A DNA stretch of 60,000 bases from the NCBI RefSeq assembly GCF_964355755.1, contig NC_092670.1:12959201-13019200 (forward strand), in the 5' to 3' direction. The notes under the pieces are model-generated. The model saw only the letters and a program-made list of their open reading frames with translations. It was not told the origin of the DNA and did no database searches. The stretch is from Antedon mediterranea (lineage: Eukaryota; Echinodermata; Crinoidea; Comatulida; Antedonidae). This document shows, piece by piece, positions 47,874-60,000 of this stretch; the stretch's first letter is position 1; each line of letters starts with the position of its first letter. Position numbers and translations under genes: made by a program.

Positions 47874-49645
47874 GGCGTTACGCAGGTGACAAGGAAGGGC
47901 CCCTGGTTTAACACGCAGGGCCCTTCAACCCTGGATAGTTGCTTTGATGCTTCTATGCTTCGGGGCCCCAAAACTCTCGGACCCCTGGGTTAAGCCAGTG
48001 AGCGCTCATAGCCGTTACCACTGCACCCAGACCAACGATTCGGGTTTTACGATATTGTCCCTATGTATTTATGTATCACGGTCACCGTCGTATATTCAAC
48101 AGCATTTCACGTTATCCATTCCAAATACACAAAATACTCAATTGATTATTAAAGCAATTGTACTACAATATAATAAACGCATTTAAAACAATTTATTCAA
48201 CAAAATGTTTATCCAGGATTTCACAATCAGGTAAAGAAAAACTTTTATTTTATCCCCATCCAAGTTAAAATCATCACTATGATATAATTATATTTTTTAA
48301 ATAGTTTTTTTTATTAATACATTCAATTCAATTGCAATTTATTTTTATTTTTCTCTTTATCATGAAGATATAGCATTAGTGATAAATAACATAGACAGAG
48401 GAAGAAGTATAACAAATAGATATTATAATCAAGGCTAACCGCGTGTAATTATAATAATATGGTAAAATATTTTTGTTTTTTCTGTTTGGTATGAATAGCC
48501 ATTGACATTCTAATAAAAATTACATTCATCTATAAATACTTTTTGATGGTTTGTGATTCATTTATGATCGGAAACATCTGTATTGATGTTTCTATACGAT
48601 ACTTTCCACACATGAATATCAACAATAGGTCAATAAATACAAATAATATTACTATTTACAATTGAACTGTGTAACAACATTAAAAACAGCGTAAAAACTC
48701 GTATCAAAAACTCCATCAGAAAAGATAACTCAGTTGTGTGGGCGTAAACAAAAATAAAATTTAGCAATACTCAAAGAGACCAATATTTGCAATGAATCTT
48801 TTCGTACGTTAGGTTTTTAGACTCTACTGCTCACTACGGTTGGTCGGTCGGTCGGTAAACACTAACTCAAATTTGAGCACGCGACTGCAGCCATGTATAT
48901 GACATTGTTTTTGTTATTGATCCCTGCATAATAACAGCCTTCTGAGTCTGACAGAAGTGGAATGTTTTAAATCACACACATGGAAATGCAGACAAAAAAT
49001 AGCTAAACTTAAAAGTCTATATGGATTAACACTGCAGTTTAAAACTAATAAGCATTTCAACAGTTGTTAAATGTAATGCATTTCAACTAGCCAACTCCCA
49101 TTCCACATTACTTCATAGTGAATCAGTTTTTATTTGGACGGACTTTGCAAAAATAAAAACATATATACTGTATATTCTAACACACGTTATGGATAATTAC
49201 ATACATTTACTATAATTATTTTACATTTCACAAGCTTCTTTGGTCGTTTGTTTTTATACTGTAGTCAATGTATTATTTTACATATAAAGCATGTTTATGT
49301 GTTGGATGGTGAGAATATTTTAAAGATTTATAAATAATAATAAATAAATAAGAACACTACTCAACCCACACTTGCATTTGTTTCCCCTCGTTCTTTCATG
49401 AGAAAGTTTCCGCATAAAAGAGGTGTTCCAAAAGATGAGTTTTACAATTATTAGCGGTGATTAATTTAATATTGGTTAAAAAAGAAATGTGTTGGCACAC
49501 ACGGCGTGTCATACGCATAATAAGTAATAACACTAGAAATTTGATAATACTTTGTATTTGGTACCTCTGTTACAATGCAATGTCAGCTTTCCGAAAACCC
49601 TGAGGCACTTCCCACATTCTTTCAGTTTTTCTGTGTTCTAGTTTA
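47874..49645. other. Gene-poor sequence downstream of gene E
   Basis: AT-rich. A short (GGTC)n-like run (GGTTGGTCGGTCGGTCGG) is at 48839-48856. No gene recognised. Confidence 0.5.
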
Positions 49646-52600
49646 TCATTTTTTGGCTACATAAGTCGTATATGATGATTCATTGTTTTCTGTATTTAAG
49701 TTTAAGTCGCTCCATTTACCATTTTGATACAGCGATTCAGCTTGATACAGATCTCTAAAATCGCCTTGTTGTTCTTCTTCGCCTTCTTGCTCTTCTTCGT
49801 TATTTGGTATACCAATGTCCAAATTAAGCTGCCCTGGTCCACAGCTCACAAATCCTGCATCCGCGACACCTTGTCGAAACACACCACCAGTTGCGCTCAG
49901 AGGCTGGATGTCTGACGTTGTTGGGAGCGACCGTCTTGCGTTGTTAAAACCTAAACATAAAACACATTGAAAATTATGTATAAATATTACCATGATATGA
50001 ACAGTGTAATTATGATAATAAAATTGATCACTTTATCTTAAAAGTAAGTAAATAACAACTTAGGCGTCCTGGCTAATGTATATCCTACAGTATTTTAAGC
50101 AATTAATTATAATATTTTGTAGTGGAGCTGTAGCTTGGTTAACGTGCTTGCCGATCTCAAGGTTCCATCCTAACCTACCTGTTTTTGCTGTGATTTCGTT
50201 CACTTTGTCTGCTGCATCGACCATTCCACAACTTCGAAGATGAGGTTCGAGCTTTCTAAAATCGTTGTCATTCATATTGAGATATCTGGTAACGGCAAGC
50301 TCAACACAAATATTGTCTTTTTCTGCCTTGTCAAAGTCTTTGTAAAGGAACTCTTTAAATGCTGGTGTTATGCTCTTCTCGATGGCTGCGCAGATTGTTT
50401 TCATGTTGTCTTTTATTACGTTGGTTTGGGGTTTTTTAAAATTAGTTTGTCTGGTTGTATTGCTTAGATTTAGTTTGGTCGTATGTGATTTTCCCTTAAT
50501 AATACAATCTATAATGTGTATATCTGTCGTTTCAGAGACCGGAATGCCCAATTTAACTGATGATAAATTGTCATCGAAAACACACGCAAGATAGTTATGT
50601 AACGGCACCTGTAAAAACAATACTGATGCAATTAAACTTGTAAAATTATTGAGCAAAATAAGGCTCAGTAACGGTTTTTTTCATTCCTTATTGCTTTTTT
50701 GAGAGAAAACCGACCCCCTCTTCCACCCTCTCCCACCCCCACATTTTGAAGAAACGTACAACAGCTGAATGTGCATAGGCCTAATGTAAAATTTAGAAAA
50801 TTGTATTAATATGTTCTCTTAATAAGGGTTGACCGTACTGTTAACAAATATAACTTACCGTGCGGTCATCGATAATGATATTAACTTCTGAATCCTTATT
50901 GCAATAGCATTGCTTCTCAGAATTCAATGATTTTCCTGGGTCTTCTGTCTAATTATTAAATGTTAAATATTCATATTAATTTATTCTTTAGTACAATTAG
51001 TAAAAAAAAATCTTCTTGTTTTAGCCTACAGTGTATTGATGGATCATTTTACAATTATTCTACTCCAGTTACTGCAGTAACTACATTTTGTGTAACTTGA
51101 TTATGCAATTTTTGAGAATGTTTTTTTTATGTAATCGATTATTGCAGTGACTACCTCATAAACCTCTAAAATTAATAAAACTAAAATTTTACATTTATTG
51201 CAGTAAGAAAATGTAGTTATATTCCATTTTGTTTAATGTTATATTCATAATATCTTTAGTTTATTTAAAGAGAATTCCGAAGGCTGGGTCAACTTTTGAA
51301 TCTGTTTTAAGTTAATTTCAAGCTCAAATATAAAAGTAATTTTACTTACATTGACTTTTCTGACTTCCATGTGAACCTCATGTCTTCCGTGAACATATAT
51401 TTGACATGCGTTTATCTCCAAAAGCGTCATCCGCTCGAGTTCTGAACAATTATCGTTGGCTTGGTCCAATTCTGTTTTAAACTTGGTAAAGTGATTTACA
51501 ATTATACAAGACTTATTATTCTTTATGTATGCCGTACCATCAGACTTGCACATTTTGGTCCAGTCGCCATTTTCCTGCTTACAAGATACAATAGATCTTG
51601 GTTTCTGTAGCACATTTTCAGGTACGTTACCGTACAGCTCGACACGAAGGGTCACGTACATGTCAAATGTAAGACCTTCTGGACCACACATTACTTCTGG
51701 ACATAAGGGAATCTTTCCATCGGTTTTCATATATCCCAAGTTGTAGATGAAAACATACGTCTGCTTTGGCAACGCGCCTTCTGGGATTGTCAACGAAATC
51801 ATGCCCAACGTTAGAGTCGCACCTTCCTTATCAACAGTCGCAACTAGCATTCGTCTATCTTTCGATAGTATGTATTTGTCACGTGGCTTCTGTTTCAAAT
51901 CTCGTACTAAGCCAGAGTACATAATTTCAAACTTATTACGTTTCTGTATGTGTTGAACCTCTCCGGCATCGACCTGTAGAAAATAAGCATACTGTATTTG
52001 TATTTTGCTGGCAGTAGGCCTACAGTAATTAAAAATTACCTATTACACGGACTTCTTATAGTCTGTATGCCTAAATCTGTGTCTACACTATCAAAAATAT
52101 GATGTGCCCATATATGGACATGGTGATGTCATATCGCTATCACATTTGGGCATATCAGTACCACGTCACACTTTTTTTGTCACACAAAGTTTGATAGTGT
52201 AGACAGAGCTTAATATTGATTAATTGTTCACACGGCTGTGTTTACACACACTAGATAGAGTTGAGTTAAACTGGTCCGAATCATATCCGAGTTACATCCG
52301 ACGCGAATTGCCCTTCTGGTCAGAGTAACTCCGATATACACTGTTTTAATTTATTGTTTGATTTAGTCTAACCGTTATCAGTTTAGTGTAAGAGAGGGCA
52401 TATCACAACATTCAATTTAAGTCATTGAATTCTACGTGTAATCAAGGCAATATAGCAACAGGGATGCTGAGCTCCAGAGACCAACATGTTTATCTACATA
52501 CCACACCCAGACACGGCACGCCGCGGAGAATATGTACATAGGCCTAATGTTGGTATTTGTCGTAGCAAGATAGAAAATCAAAGGACTGTTCCTATCTCTC

Positions 52601-52981
52601 CATGGCGAGCTCAGTGTCCTGTTGTTAGAATGTCTTGGTTTAATGGTATTTTTGATGTCCAAAGCGACTTACCTTGTGGGTTTCTTGTGTTCTGGCGTAC
52701 ACATGATGATCATCATTATGACCGTTCAGTTGCTGTACCTCTTTGTCATTGTAAATGTTGCAATACTCCCCTTCTGTTAATCCTCCTAATGAAGTCACCG
52801 CACCATCAGTGACCGTCACTTTCCTATGTAATTTGTGTTTAACAGCTTCGTTCGGTTTGTAATCTTTATGATTCATCATTGATGTATTCTCACAATATGG
52901 ACACATTTCCTGGTGGTGTACCGTACTCAGTTTCTTCACAGAAAACTCAAACCTTATATAGTGCGTGGGAAAAATAGACAA
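49646..52981 (-). CDS. Gene E: divergent ZU5/UPA/death-like protein, up to about 585 aa
   Basis: Exons: 52981-52673 (5' limit uncertain), 51973-51350, 50948-50859, 50608-50179 and 49950-49646 (stop), with consistent phases. Exon 1 has CPYCEN and tyrosine motifs GEYCNIYND and HVYART. Exon 2 holds ZU5 (KEGATLTLGMISLTIPEGAL; GPEGLTFDMYVTLRVEL), then the start of a UPA-like region. Exon 4 continues UPA (VPLHNYLACVFDD) and a death-domain-like helical block (ICAAIEKSITPAFKEF; FRKLEPHLRSCGMVDAADKV). The last exon encodes an acidic EEEQEGEEEQQGD tail and LYQNG and YTTYV motifs. It is much diverged from C and D, and exons 3-5 match them weakly. No signal peptide is evident unless an unseen upstream exon exists; a TATATAAG acceptor-like site lies just inside the assumed ATG. 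Confidence 0.72.
52074..52213. mobile_element. MITE, GCTCTGTCTACACTATCAAA family, complete copy
   Basis: Inverted ends TCTGTGTCTACACTATCAAA and TTTGATAGTGTAGACAGAGC around a core rich in GATGTGCCC and TGATGTCAT. It lies just upstream of the gene E exon 2 acceptor. Confidence 0.8.
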
Positions 52982-53224
52982 TAATTATAAGTGGTGTTTT
53001 ACTTCAGGAAAATCCCTATTCTCAAATTCTGAGATAAAGATTTTAAAAACAATCAAATTTAAGCGATGAAGACTTCATTTTTATCATTGTTTACTGTATG
53101 TTTTGGCCGCACGCAAAGTTAGTAAAATAAAAAGACGTAGGCCTACAAATCAAATTTATTCAATAAAAGAAAATCAGTAACAACAAACAAACATCAGTAA
53201 AATCGGGTGGATATTACATTACGT

Positions 53225-53354
53225 TAAGCTCTGTCTACACTATCAAACTTTGTGACAAAAGTGTGTGATGTGCCCAAATATGGTAGTGATATGACGTCAA
53301 TCAACGTCAATTATGGACACATAATTTATTTTTTTTGTGTAGACAGAGTTTTAC
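53225..53354. mobile_element. MITE, same family, second copy
   Basis: Starts TTAAGCTCTGTCTACACTAT and ends TTGTGTAGACAGAGTTTT. The core resembles 52074-52213. A partial copy (TTTGATAGTGTAGACAGAGC) lies at about 479-531. Confidence 0.78.
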
Positions 53355-54783
53355 ATCGATAGAACTAGATTTTGGCTTTAAAATCAGCTGACACCCGACA
53401 GAATCGGGTGAGTTTGAAGGTATGCAGGTATGAATTAAAAAGTAAATAAATAATAAAAATAAGGAAGATATGCAGCGGAGCTCACGTACTTATTCCCGTC
53501 AGAATCAGGATGTTATTACCCGGTTCGTTTCGGCCCATGCCTGACTTTCGTTTAACTTTAACAAGTCTTACTTCCAAGTAGGCAGCCCACTTTATGCAAC
53601 AGATTGTCAATATATATTTGTTGTGGTATTATCTAGTTTTAAACGATCATCCATAATATTTAAAAAAAAATCATACTTTTTAAAAACAAATCAAAATCAT
53701 AAGCATCATACACTATCACTAACTAATTTGACAAACAATCTCCAAGAACCATTGTCTACACGTAGCCTAACTAGAGGGTCAGCGAGCGTACCCTAATTAT
53801 TATTAATTAACAAGTAACTTCTTTTCACATTTAGGCATATGGCATTATAAAACAAACCTCAACTTCGTAACTGTCTTTTTTAACGTTAAAACAGAAATTA
53901 TAACCTAAAACTTACAATTATATTGTAACCTTACCTGGAGTCACTTCTTCTTTAAACTAAACTAAACTAAATATTAAATTACAGTAGCAATAGTATATCT
54001 ACTCGCGTGGAAATGATTCATTATATAATAATAAAAAAGGGGGAATTTTATCTTTTGTCCTACCTGTCAAATAGGAATTGTTAAAATTTATTTCCTTTAA
54101 AGAAGTAAATACAATTGTTGATAGTTCTACTTTAGAAAATAAATAGTGTAATCAAATTGTTTGTCAGGCCTATGCAAAGTTCATTATCTATAAACTATAT
54201 TATGTCCTAATGATAACAAGAGTTTGACGTTTTTATTTGAAACACGTCAAATTGTCAACTGTATTTCCGCCTTTGTAATATAAATACATACAAATAAATT
54301 CATTCAGTTCTGTTACTGCACTATAATATGCAATTATTAACGCCATATGTTATCATACAATTTGTCTATAGTTACGGTTTAGGCATATAGATACTATTTT
54401 GTATAAGCCATAAGTTTGCTATGCATGAGGAACCGAACGATGTCGTCAGTGCAAGGGACAGCTAGCATTACTTGTTATATACGAGGCGGACTAAACTAAT
54501 TAGTACATTGTCTCACATTAAATCGTCCTCTCAATATTCATCCAATGTATTTTGATCATTACCGTAATGTATCTGAACATGAACGGTTAGCTTTCTCACA
54601 TTTACGACTTGCGGTGGTTTCGCACGCCACCCGATGAATGCGGCAAAGTGCAGACCAAGCTTCACACGTTATGTGAATGCCCCTTTACTGCACACATACG
54701 CCAACATTATAATATACATTCTCATTGACTTTGTGTCTATTTTCTATTGAACCTTCATTACTGTCAAAAGTTATTAGTTTATA

Positions 54784-57012
54784 GGCTCTATAATAATAAT
54801 ATAGAAGTAAGTATAAGTATTTACCTCAACATTAATTCTTTGTATACATTAATGAGCTTCTTTACGCAATCAGAGTCATCATAGGTAGGCCTATTGACTT
54901 CTTAAACATTCAAGGAAGAATGATAATATTTCTTGACTCAATTCAATATAACGGAATTACCAACAGTTGACAATTGTGTATTAGAAGGTCAAACAAAGTA
55001 AAACAGAAACAGATCTGATTACTGTAACGCCTGCTGAAGCAAACAACTAACAAAACAAAACGTAATAATTATAATGATTCAATTAGTTTTACGTCATCAC
55101 ACTGAGATCCCTTAAAGCGTGGTTCCCACTAGCGAAACAACGTACGCCACGTAAGAAAATGCCCTTCCAATAATTGCGCTTTAGATATACAGCGCATGTT
55201 TAGTTTTCTTCAGTTTTTGCGCGAACTGTAGTTTGTTTGTTATAGAAACCAACAATAGCCTTCAATGTATCAACCAAACAAGGAAGTTACAGAATTAAAT
55301 ACCGTAAATAAAACAAACAATCCCAAATTAATTGGCATTATTATAGCTATAACTGAGTAACATTTACCTTGTGTCACCACGGTATATAAATCATATTTCT
55401 ATATTCGTGATTAAGGAAAAACCAACTTTGAGGAAATGATAAGTTCTACTTCCATGTTGATATTATTATCATGTTTATCCGAAATACACTAGCAAAACAC
55501 AACAAACATTTAGGCCTACTAAATAGGCTTAGGCCTACCAAAAAAAACCCCACCAACATAAGGGGACGCACGCCACTGTTTTGGATCTCGAAGATTTTGT
55601 AAAGAAGATCGGCGTGACTGATACCCTATTAATTTCTGTTATTTGTGCAACTTGAAAAACACGTCAAGTGCCAAAATTAAGAACGTGGCATTTTGTGTTT
55701 CGCTCTCCGACTGAGATACGAGTAAACATAATGACGTACGTCATAATACTGTAGAAGTTTACCAAAATTATGGCGGATATGATCTCGCTATTATTTTCAG
55801 TCGTAGGTTCACCGTTACTGTCGACTATCACCCATGTGGATGTACGTGAACGCAAATTGAACGCAAATTGAAAATTATTTTTTACAGATATGTAAGGCTT
55901 AAGGCAGGAGATGGACGGCCAGATGATCAATTGACACACATTTAAATGAATTCAAGTAAGCATCTAGGCTACATGTTTGCATTTGTTTGGTGTATGACCG
56001 TATTTACCTAGCATGTGTTAGCATTGACATTAACACAACATAATGTTCTCCTCTACGTAATAATAGTCAAGGAATGTTAGAATAAATGAATAAATAACTT
56101 GATGCTATTATTATAGGCTCTATAATAATAATAATAATAATAATAACAAATAATATACAAGTATAAGTATTTACTTCAAAATTAAATCTTTGTATACATT
56201 AGTGAACTTCTTTACGCAGTCAGATTCATCATAGGTAGATTATTATTATAGATATAAAGTAACATTTACCTTGTGTCACCACGGTATACAAATCATATTT
56301 CTATATTCGTGATTAAGGAAAAACCAACTTTGAGGAAATGGTAAGTTCTACTTCCATGTTGATATTATTATCATGTTTTCCAGAAATACACTAAGCAAAA
56401 CACAACAAACATTTAGGCCCATTAAATAGGCATAGGCCTGCCACAACCACCCCCCCCCCCCCACCAAAAAAAAACTAACATAAATAAACTGTCGCTACTG
56501 TAACGAAGATAGATATTTTTTTTGCCACCGAAAGTACAGTATACCATATTAAAATATATTGACCGGTGTGGTACCAAACAAATCACTTTCGACAGTAACA
56601 AACATACGTACAGAACCCTTATAGAGTACACCCCCATTAAGGGGATGCATGCTGAGGGGACGATTTACCGTGAAACGAACGGGGAAAAGTATTGATACTC
56701 CATGCCACTGTTTTTTTTTATCTCGAAGATTTCGTAAAGAAGATCGACATCGACTGATACCCTATTAATTTTGGTTATTTGTGCAACTCGAAAAACACGC
56801 CAAGTGCCAAAATTAAGAACGTGTTCAGTGGCATTTTGTGTTTCGCTCTCCGACTGTGATACGAGTTAACGTCATACTACTGTGTAGAAGTTTACCAAAA
56901 TTATGGCGTAATGATCTCACTATTATTTTCAGTCGTAGGTTCACCGGTACTGTCGACTATCACCCATGTGGATGTACGTGAACGCAAATTGAAAATTCGC
57001 AATTATTTTTTA
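54784..57012. repeat. Tandem segmental duplication (~1.1 kb twice)
   Basis: 54784-55960 and 56117-57012 share long near-identical stretches, e.g. GTATAAGTATTTAC, CACCACGGTATA and CACCCATGTGGATGTACGTG. Copy 1 holds one extra block (about 54900-55340, with a GCGTGGTTCCCAC MITE arm). Copy 2 holds another (about 56456-56690, with a C/A tract). No conserved coding frame: ATGGCGGATATG in copy 1 is ATGGCGTAATG in copy 2. Confidence 0.85.
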
Positions 57013-57302
57013 TAGATATTGTTATCATAATGAATTCGAATGTGTGGGACCATCCAAACTGTGTTTTAATTGAAGGGAGTAGTAGCTAATCTGATAGGTG
57101 ATAATGCGAGTATTTAATTTGAGGGTCGAGTTAATTTGAGGGGTCTTTAATTGAAGTGAGAACTGTACAGCTAAGAACTTTAATTGAACTAGCTGCAAGT
57201 ACAACATTGATATATTTATAACACGTAGAAACTAATCTACAAAGTTATACAAAATCTAACCCAACGAGTACCGTACAGCCTTCCCAGGTGATAATTCTTC
57301 TT

Positions 57303-57526
57303 AAAGCTTGGTTCCCACTAACGACGCAACGTAACGCAATCTACGCAACGTAAGAAAATGCCCTTCCAAACATTGTGTTTGCCCCCGCCTGCGTGAAATC
57401 AAACCTACGATGTTTGATGTTTGCAGCACTATTGCGTCGTCGGTTCCCACTTGTGATTACGCAATACAGCACGTTGCATCAATACGTCGCTGCGTTACGT
57501 TGCGTTCTAGTGGGAACCACGCTTAA
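57303..57526. mobile_element. MITE with GCTTGGTTCCCACTA ends at TTAA
   Basis: Terminal inverted repeats AGCTTGGTTCCCACTAACG...CTAGTGGGAACCACGC, with TTAA at both borders. One-armed relatives occur at about 55113 and 31240. Confidence 0.72.
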
Positions 57527-58042
57527 CTGACAGTTCATCACTCATTTTTATTGCGGGCGTGGTGGTTTTTATACAATAGTATAATGGTTCATTTATGATG
57601 ATGAAAAGGGGGAATTTTACTTACAAATTTATAGTGTTACATTATTTATTGTGCCAAGGTCAGTGTCTATAAACTAATTTTCTAATAATAACAAAGGGGA
57701 GTTTTATATTTGTCCTTTGAAACATAATATTTTGTATTGTATTTCCGCTTTTAAAATAAATAGGCTACATTAATTGATCTATAAAAAATAAACAATGTTA
57801 TCCCACAGTATTTACCAAAAGGCAACTGTCCAATATGTATGTTAGTTATAGGAGATTATTATAATATATGCATTAATTTGTATACAACTAATAAGGGGAG
57901 TTTTACATTGTTCGTTGAAACTTGCATTTATATATTAATATCAATCAAAAACGATTAATTATCGTGCAGTATTTACAAAAAAGCAAGTTTCCTTATACAA
58001 TTTGATGTTAGTTATAGACCTATAGATTATTATAGATATTGT

Positions 58043-58505
58043 ATTTGTAAAGGTAAGGTAAAGGTAAAGGTATTTTATATTTGTCCTCAAGCTTAACTGG
58101 AAACTGAGGAAATTCTGTTTAGGCCCTCACGGACCCACGGCAGCCAGCAGTGTGCAGCGCCTACCAGATCAGCACACCGACTCTTTTCGAATAGTGTACC
58201 AAGTTCTTTAACGTGCACTGTTAAGTACACGGGACCAACGGCTTTACATCCCATCCGAAAGATGAGGCAATGAGAGTAAAGCATCTTGCCTAAGGATGCA
58301 ATTAGTATGGTAGATAACCTCGAACCCATGCCGATCACATGCTAGTCCGATATTACCATTACACCATCACTCTCCAGTATATACAGCACCCGCCGCTATT
58401 TCTAGACGGTCCCCATCCAGAACGCAATCGGCCCAACGTTGCTTAACTTCGGTGATCTGACGAGAACCGGTGTTTCAACGCAGTATGACCGTATATCTAT
58501 ATAAA
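58043..58505 (-). mobile_element. 5S rRNA-derived SINE, second copy
   Basis: Reverse orientation of 27380-27850. The 5S-like head (on minus: GTCAGATCACCGAAGTTAAG, then TGGATGGGGACCGTCTAG) is better preserved than in the first copy. The AAGGTAAAGGTAAAGGTA tail lies at the left end. Confidence 0.87.
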
Positions 58506-58584
58506 TGACATCACAAACCACCACACCACTTCCCTCCCCCTCCACCACCCTTCCCACAAAAACCTCAGGAGTCGGGGGAATTTT

Positions 58585-58875
58585 TTTAAATGTAGTTTAA
58601 AACCTTCCGGGTAAAATTGCCATCATTTTGATACCCCATACGTATGGTTACGTGCAGAAACAGAAATTGTTATAACGAACAAACATCGAAAGTGGGGGTT
58701 TTGACCACATTTTGGTCCCTAACTTGGATCCTAGGTGGCGGATGATGTTGAAATATAGCTTAGAACATTCCCGGTACAATTGCGTTCATTTTGATACCCC
58801 ATATGTAAGATTATGTGCAGTAACAAAATTTTGTATAACGAACAAACAAACAAACAGACAAACAGACAGACAAAC
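58585..58875 (+). repeat. ~150-bp tandem pair ending in an ACAA/ACAG microsatellite
   Basis: CATTTTGATACCCCATA and TATAACGAACAAAC occur twice, about 160 bp apart. The second unit runs into (ACAA)n(ACAG)n at 58842-58873. Confidence 0.75.
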
Positions 58876-59690
58876 TCTCTCACTTATAATATAGATACAT
58901 ATTTTATTCATTAACCAATATGACACCTATTCAATTACACATTTAGCAAAGTACTTTAACCATATCCAGCTCTGTATCGGTCTCTTGGATTGTATCATTA
59001 CAGACATCCATACCTGTGTGAACATACACATGTGGTTTACTGTAACTGTGTTCACCAATCCTCCAAGGAAAAAACGTCAATTGTGGGAGAGTGGGGTTTG
59101 GGTTCAGGGGATAGTGGGGATTTTGCTTACACCAGAATTGTGGTTGGAAAATGTTAAAGTATTTAATCATCCCTGAGAAGCGGATGGGAGTTTGGGGTGG
59201 GGATGTAGGCCTATCACCATGACCGAAAATGTATTTGGAATGTTTTAAACTACATTTGAAAACTACCGCTGAGGGATTGGGAGTGATAGTAACATAATTT
59301 GTACTGGAACCGGCTTCAACACATCACCCAGTGTATCTGGGGTGTGCTTGTAGGGGGAGGAGGAGCGAAAATACTAGCGTAAGCCTATATGGTTGGATTG
59401 TACTAGGAAAAGTTACTAAATTTGAACTGTCCAGGGGAGGAGTTAAGGTTTGTTGATGGTGGCTGGGGTCGTGAAAGGAGAAAGAAGGCTGGGGGACCGC
59501 AGTATCTAAATTAGGTTGAATTTAATTTGTCCATCACTGGGAAGAATTTGTTTTTAAGAACAAGAGTATGGGGTGTTATTGAAGAGGGATAGAGGTTGGT
59601 GAGTATAGACAGATACTGGCGTCGGGTATACTAATTTTGAAACCCGCCCTGGGGCGGGTATAATTGCTAGTATAATATATATATATAAAC
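58876..59690. other. Right-hand non-coding sequence, repeat-like
   Basis: G-rich plus strand with short degenerate repeats (GGTTTGGGTTC, GGGGTGTTATTG). A 59643-59659 CCCGCCCTGGGGCGGG hairpin is followed by TA repeats. No gene seen. Confidence 0.45.
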
Positions 59691-59796
59691 ACAGTAGGCA
59701 AAGAACATTAATTCTAAACCGCCCGGTGATATACTGAAATTTAATTAACTAATTTGAAACGGTAAAGATGAGGAAATCTGGGAGAATGAGAAAAAG

Positions 59797-59873
59797 TCGC
59801 CCCAACCGAGACTCGAACTCGGACCGTCTGCTTGATATGCAGTTGCCCTAACCATTAGACCACTAATTCATGG
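59797..59873 (-). repeat. tRNA-like sequence (probable tRNA-derived SINE head)
   Basis: On the minus strand: an A-box-like TGGTCTAATGGTTAGG, an anticodon-like CTGC-loop-GCAG arm, and a perfect T arm CCGAG/CTCGG with loop TTCGAGT. The acceptor ends do not pair (ATGAATT against TTGGGGC), so it is not a usable tRNA gene. A T run follows. Confidence 0.6.
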
Positions 59874-60000
59874 TATTGTTCAAACTCGATTGGATAGCGA
59901 CTTTTTAACATTCTCGGCGTGGTACGGCGGAACAGCACTAGTCCTCAGTTGTACGCACGCGCAACAGATATATAATATATACTGTATATGTATATAATAT

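Noticed and set aside
55760-55860. Short conserved frame MADMISLLFS in the segmental duplication
   Set aside because: The second copy has a stop after two codons (ATGGCGTAA).
59797-59873. Functional tRNA gene
   Set aside because: Acceptor strands do not pair and the anticodon stem has a mismatch.

Overview
This is eukaryotic genomic DNA from an AT-rich, repeat-rich genome, most likely a marine invertebrate deuterostome. I infer an echinoderm from three things: the very frequent TAGGCCTAC-type words, short exons with GT-AG introns, and lineage-expanded TIR and ZU5-UPA-death-domain genes. The species cannot be fixed from the sequence. No bacterial operons, complete RNA genes or CRISPR arrays are present.

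All six host genes lie on the minus strand. In transcription order (high to low coordinate) they are: gene E, a ZU5/UPA/death-like gene (52981-49646); gene C (39863-36467) and gene D (34748-30883), tandem UNC5CL-like ZU5-UPA-death-domain duplicates; gene A (28640-22501) and gene B (18884-7985), tandem duplicates of a macro-like + triple-TIR gene; and the 5' part of an OATP/SLCO organic-anion transporter (3708 to the window's left edge). I assembled the coding exons by hand. Splice phases agree at every junction, and A and B have the same exon structure and nearly the same exon lengths.

The most interesting system is the A/B pair. Intact gene A encodes about 905 residues: an N-terminal macro-fold-like module, three consecutive TIR domains that each keep an S-x-x-C-x-E motif at the usual NADase glutamate position, and an acidic repetitive tail. 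This combines a candidate NAD-consuming enzyme with a candidate ADP-ribose-type ligand-binding fold. Gene B is the same gene broken by a 3,740-bp DNA transposon in the TIR3 exon, with a 3-bp target duplication. The transposon's first three bases read as an in-frame stop. Gene B also lacks a recognisable acidic last exon. Next to the pair are cytosolic death-domain adaptors (C, D, E) carrying tyrosine and proline-rich signalling motifs, so the block looks like an innate-immune signalling neighbourhood. That functional link is inference.

The rest is mobile and repetitive DNA. Two related transposons (9115-12854 and 43261-47870) share TAG...CTA ends, 3-bp target duplications and an XPG/FEN-like nuclease protein, and are probably Academ-like. 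There are two Helitron-like structures, a LINE 3' fragment, 5S rRNA-derived SINEs, several MITEs, a tRNA-like SINE head, a tandem segmental duplication, and five minisatellites. One minisatellite is a 30-bp array with higher-order structure inside the transporter intron. Another appears to have grown from the last codons of gene C.
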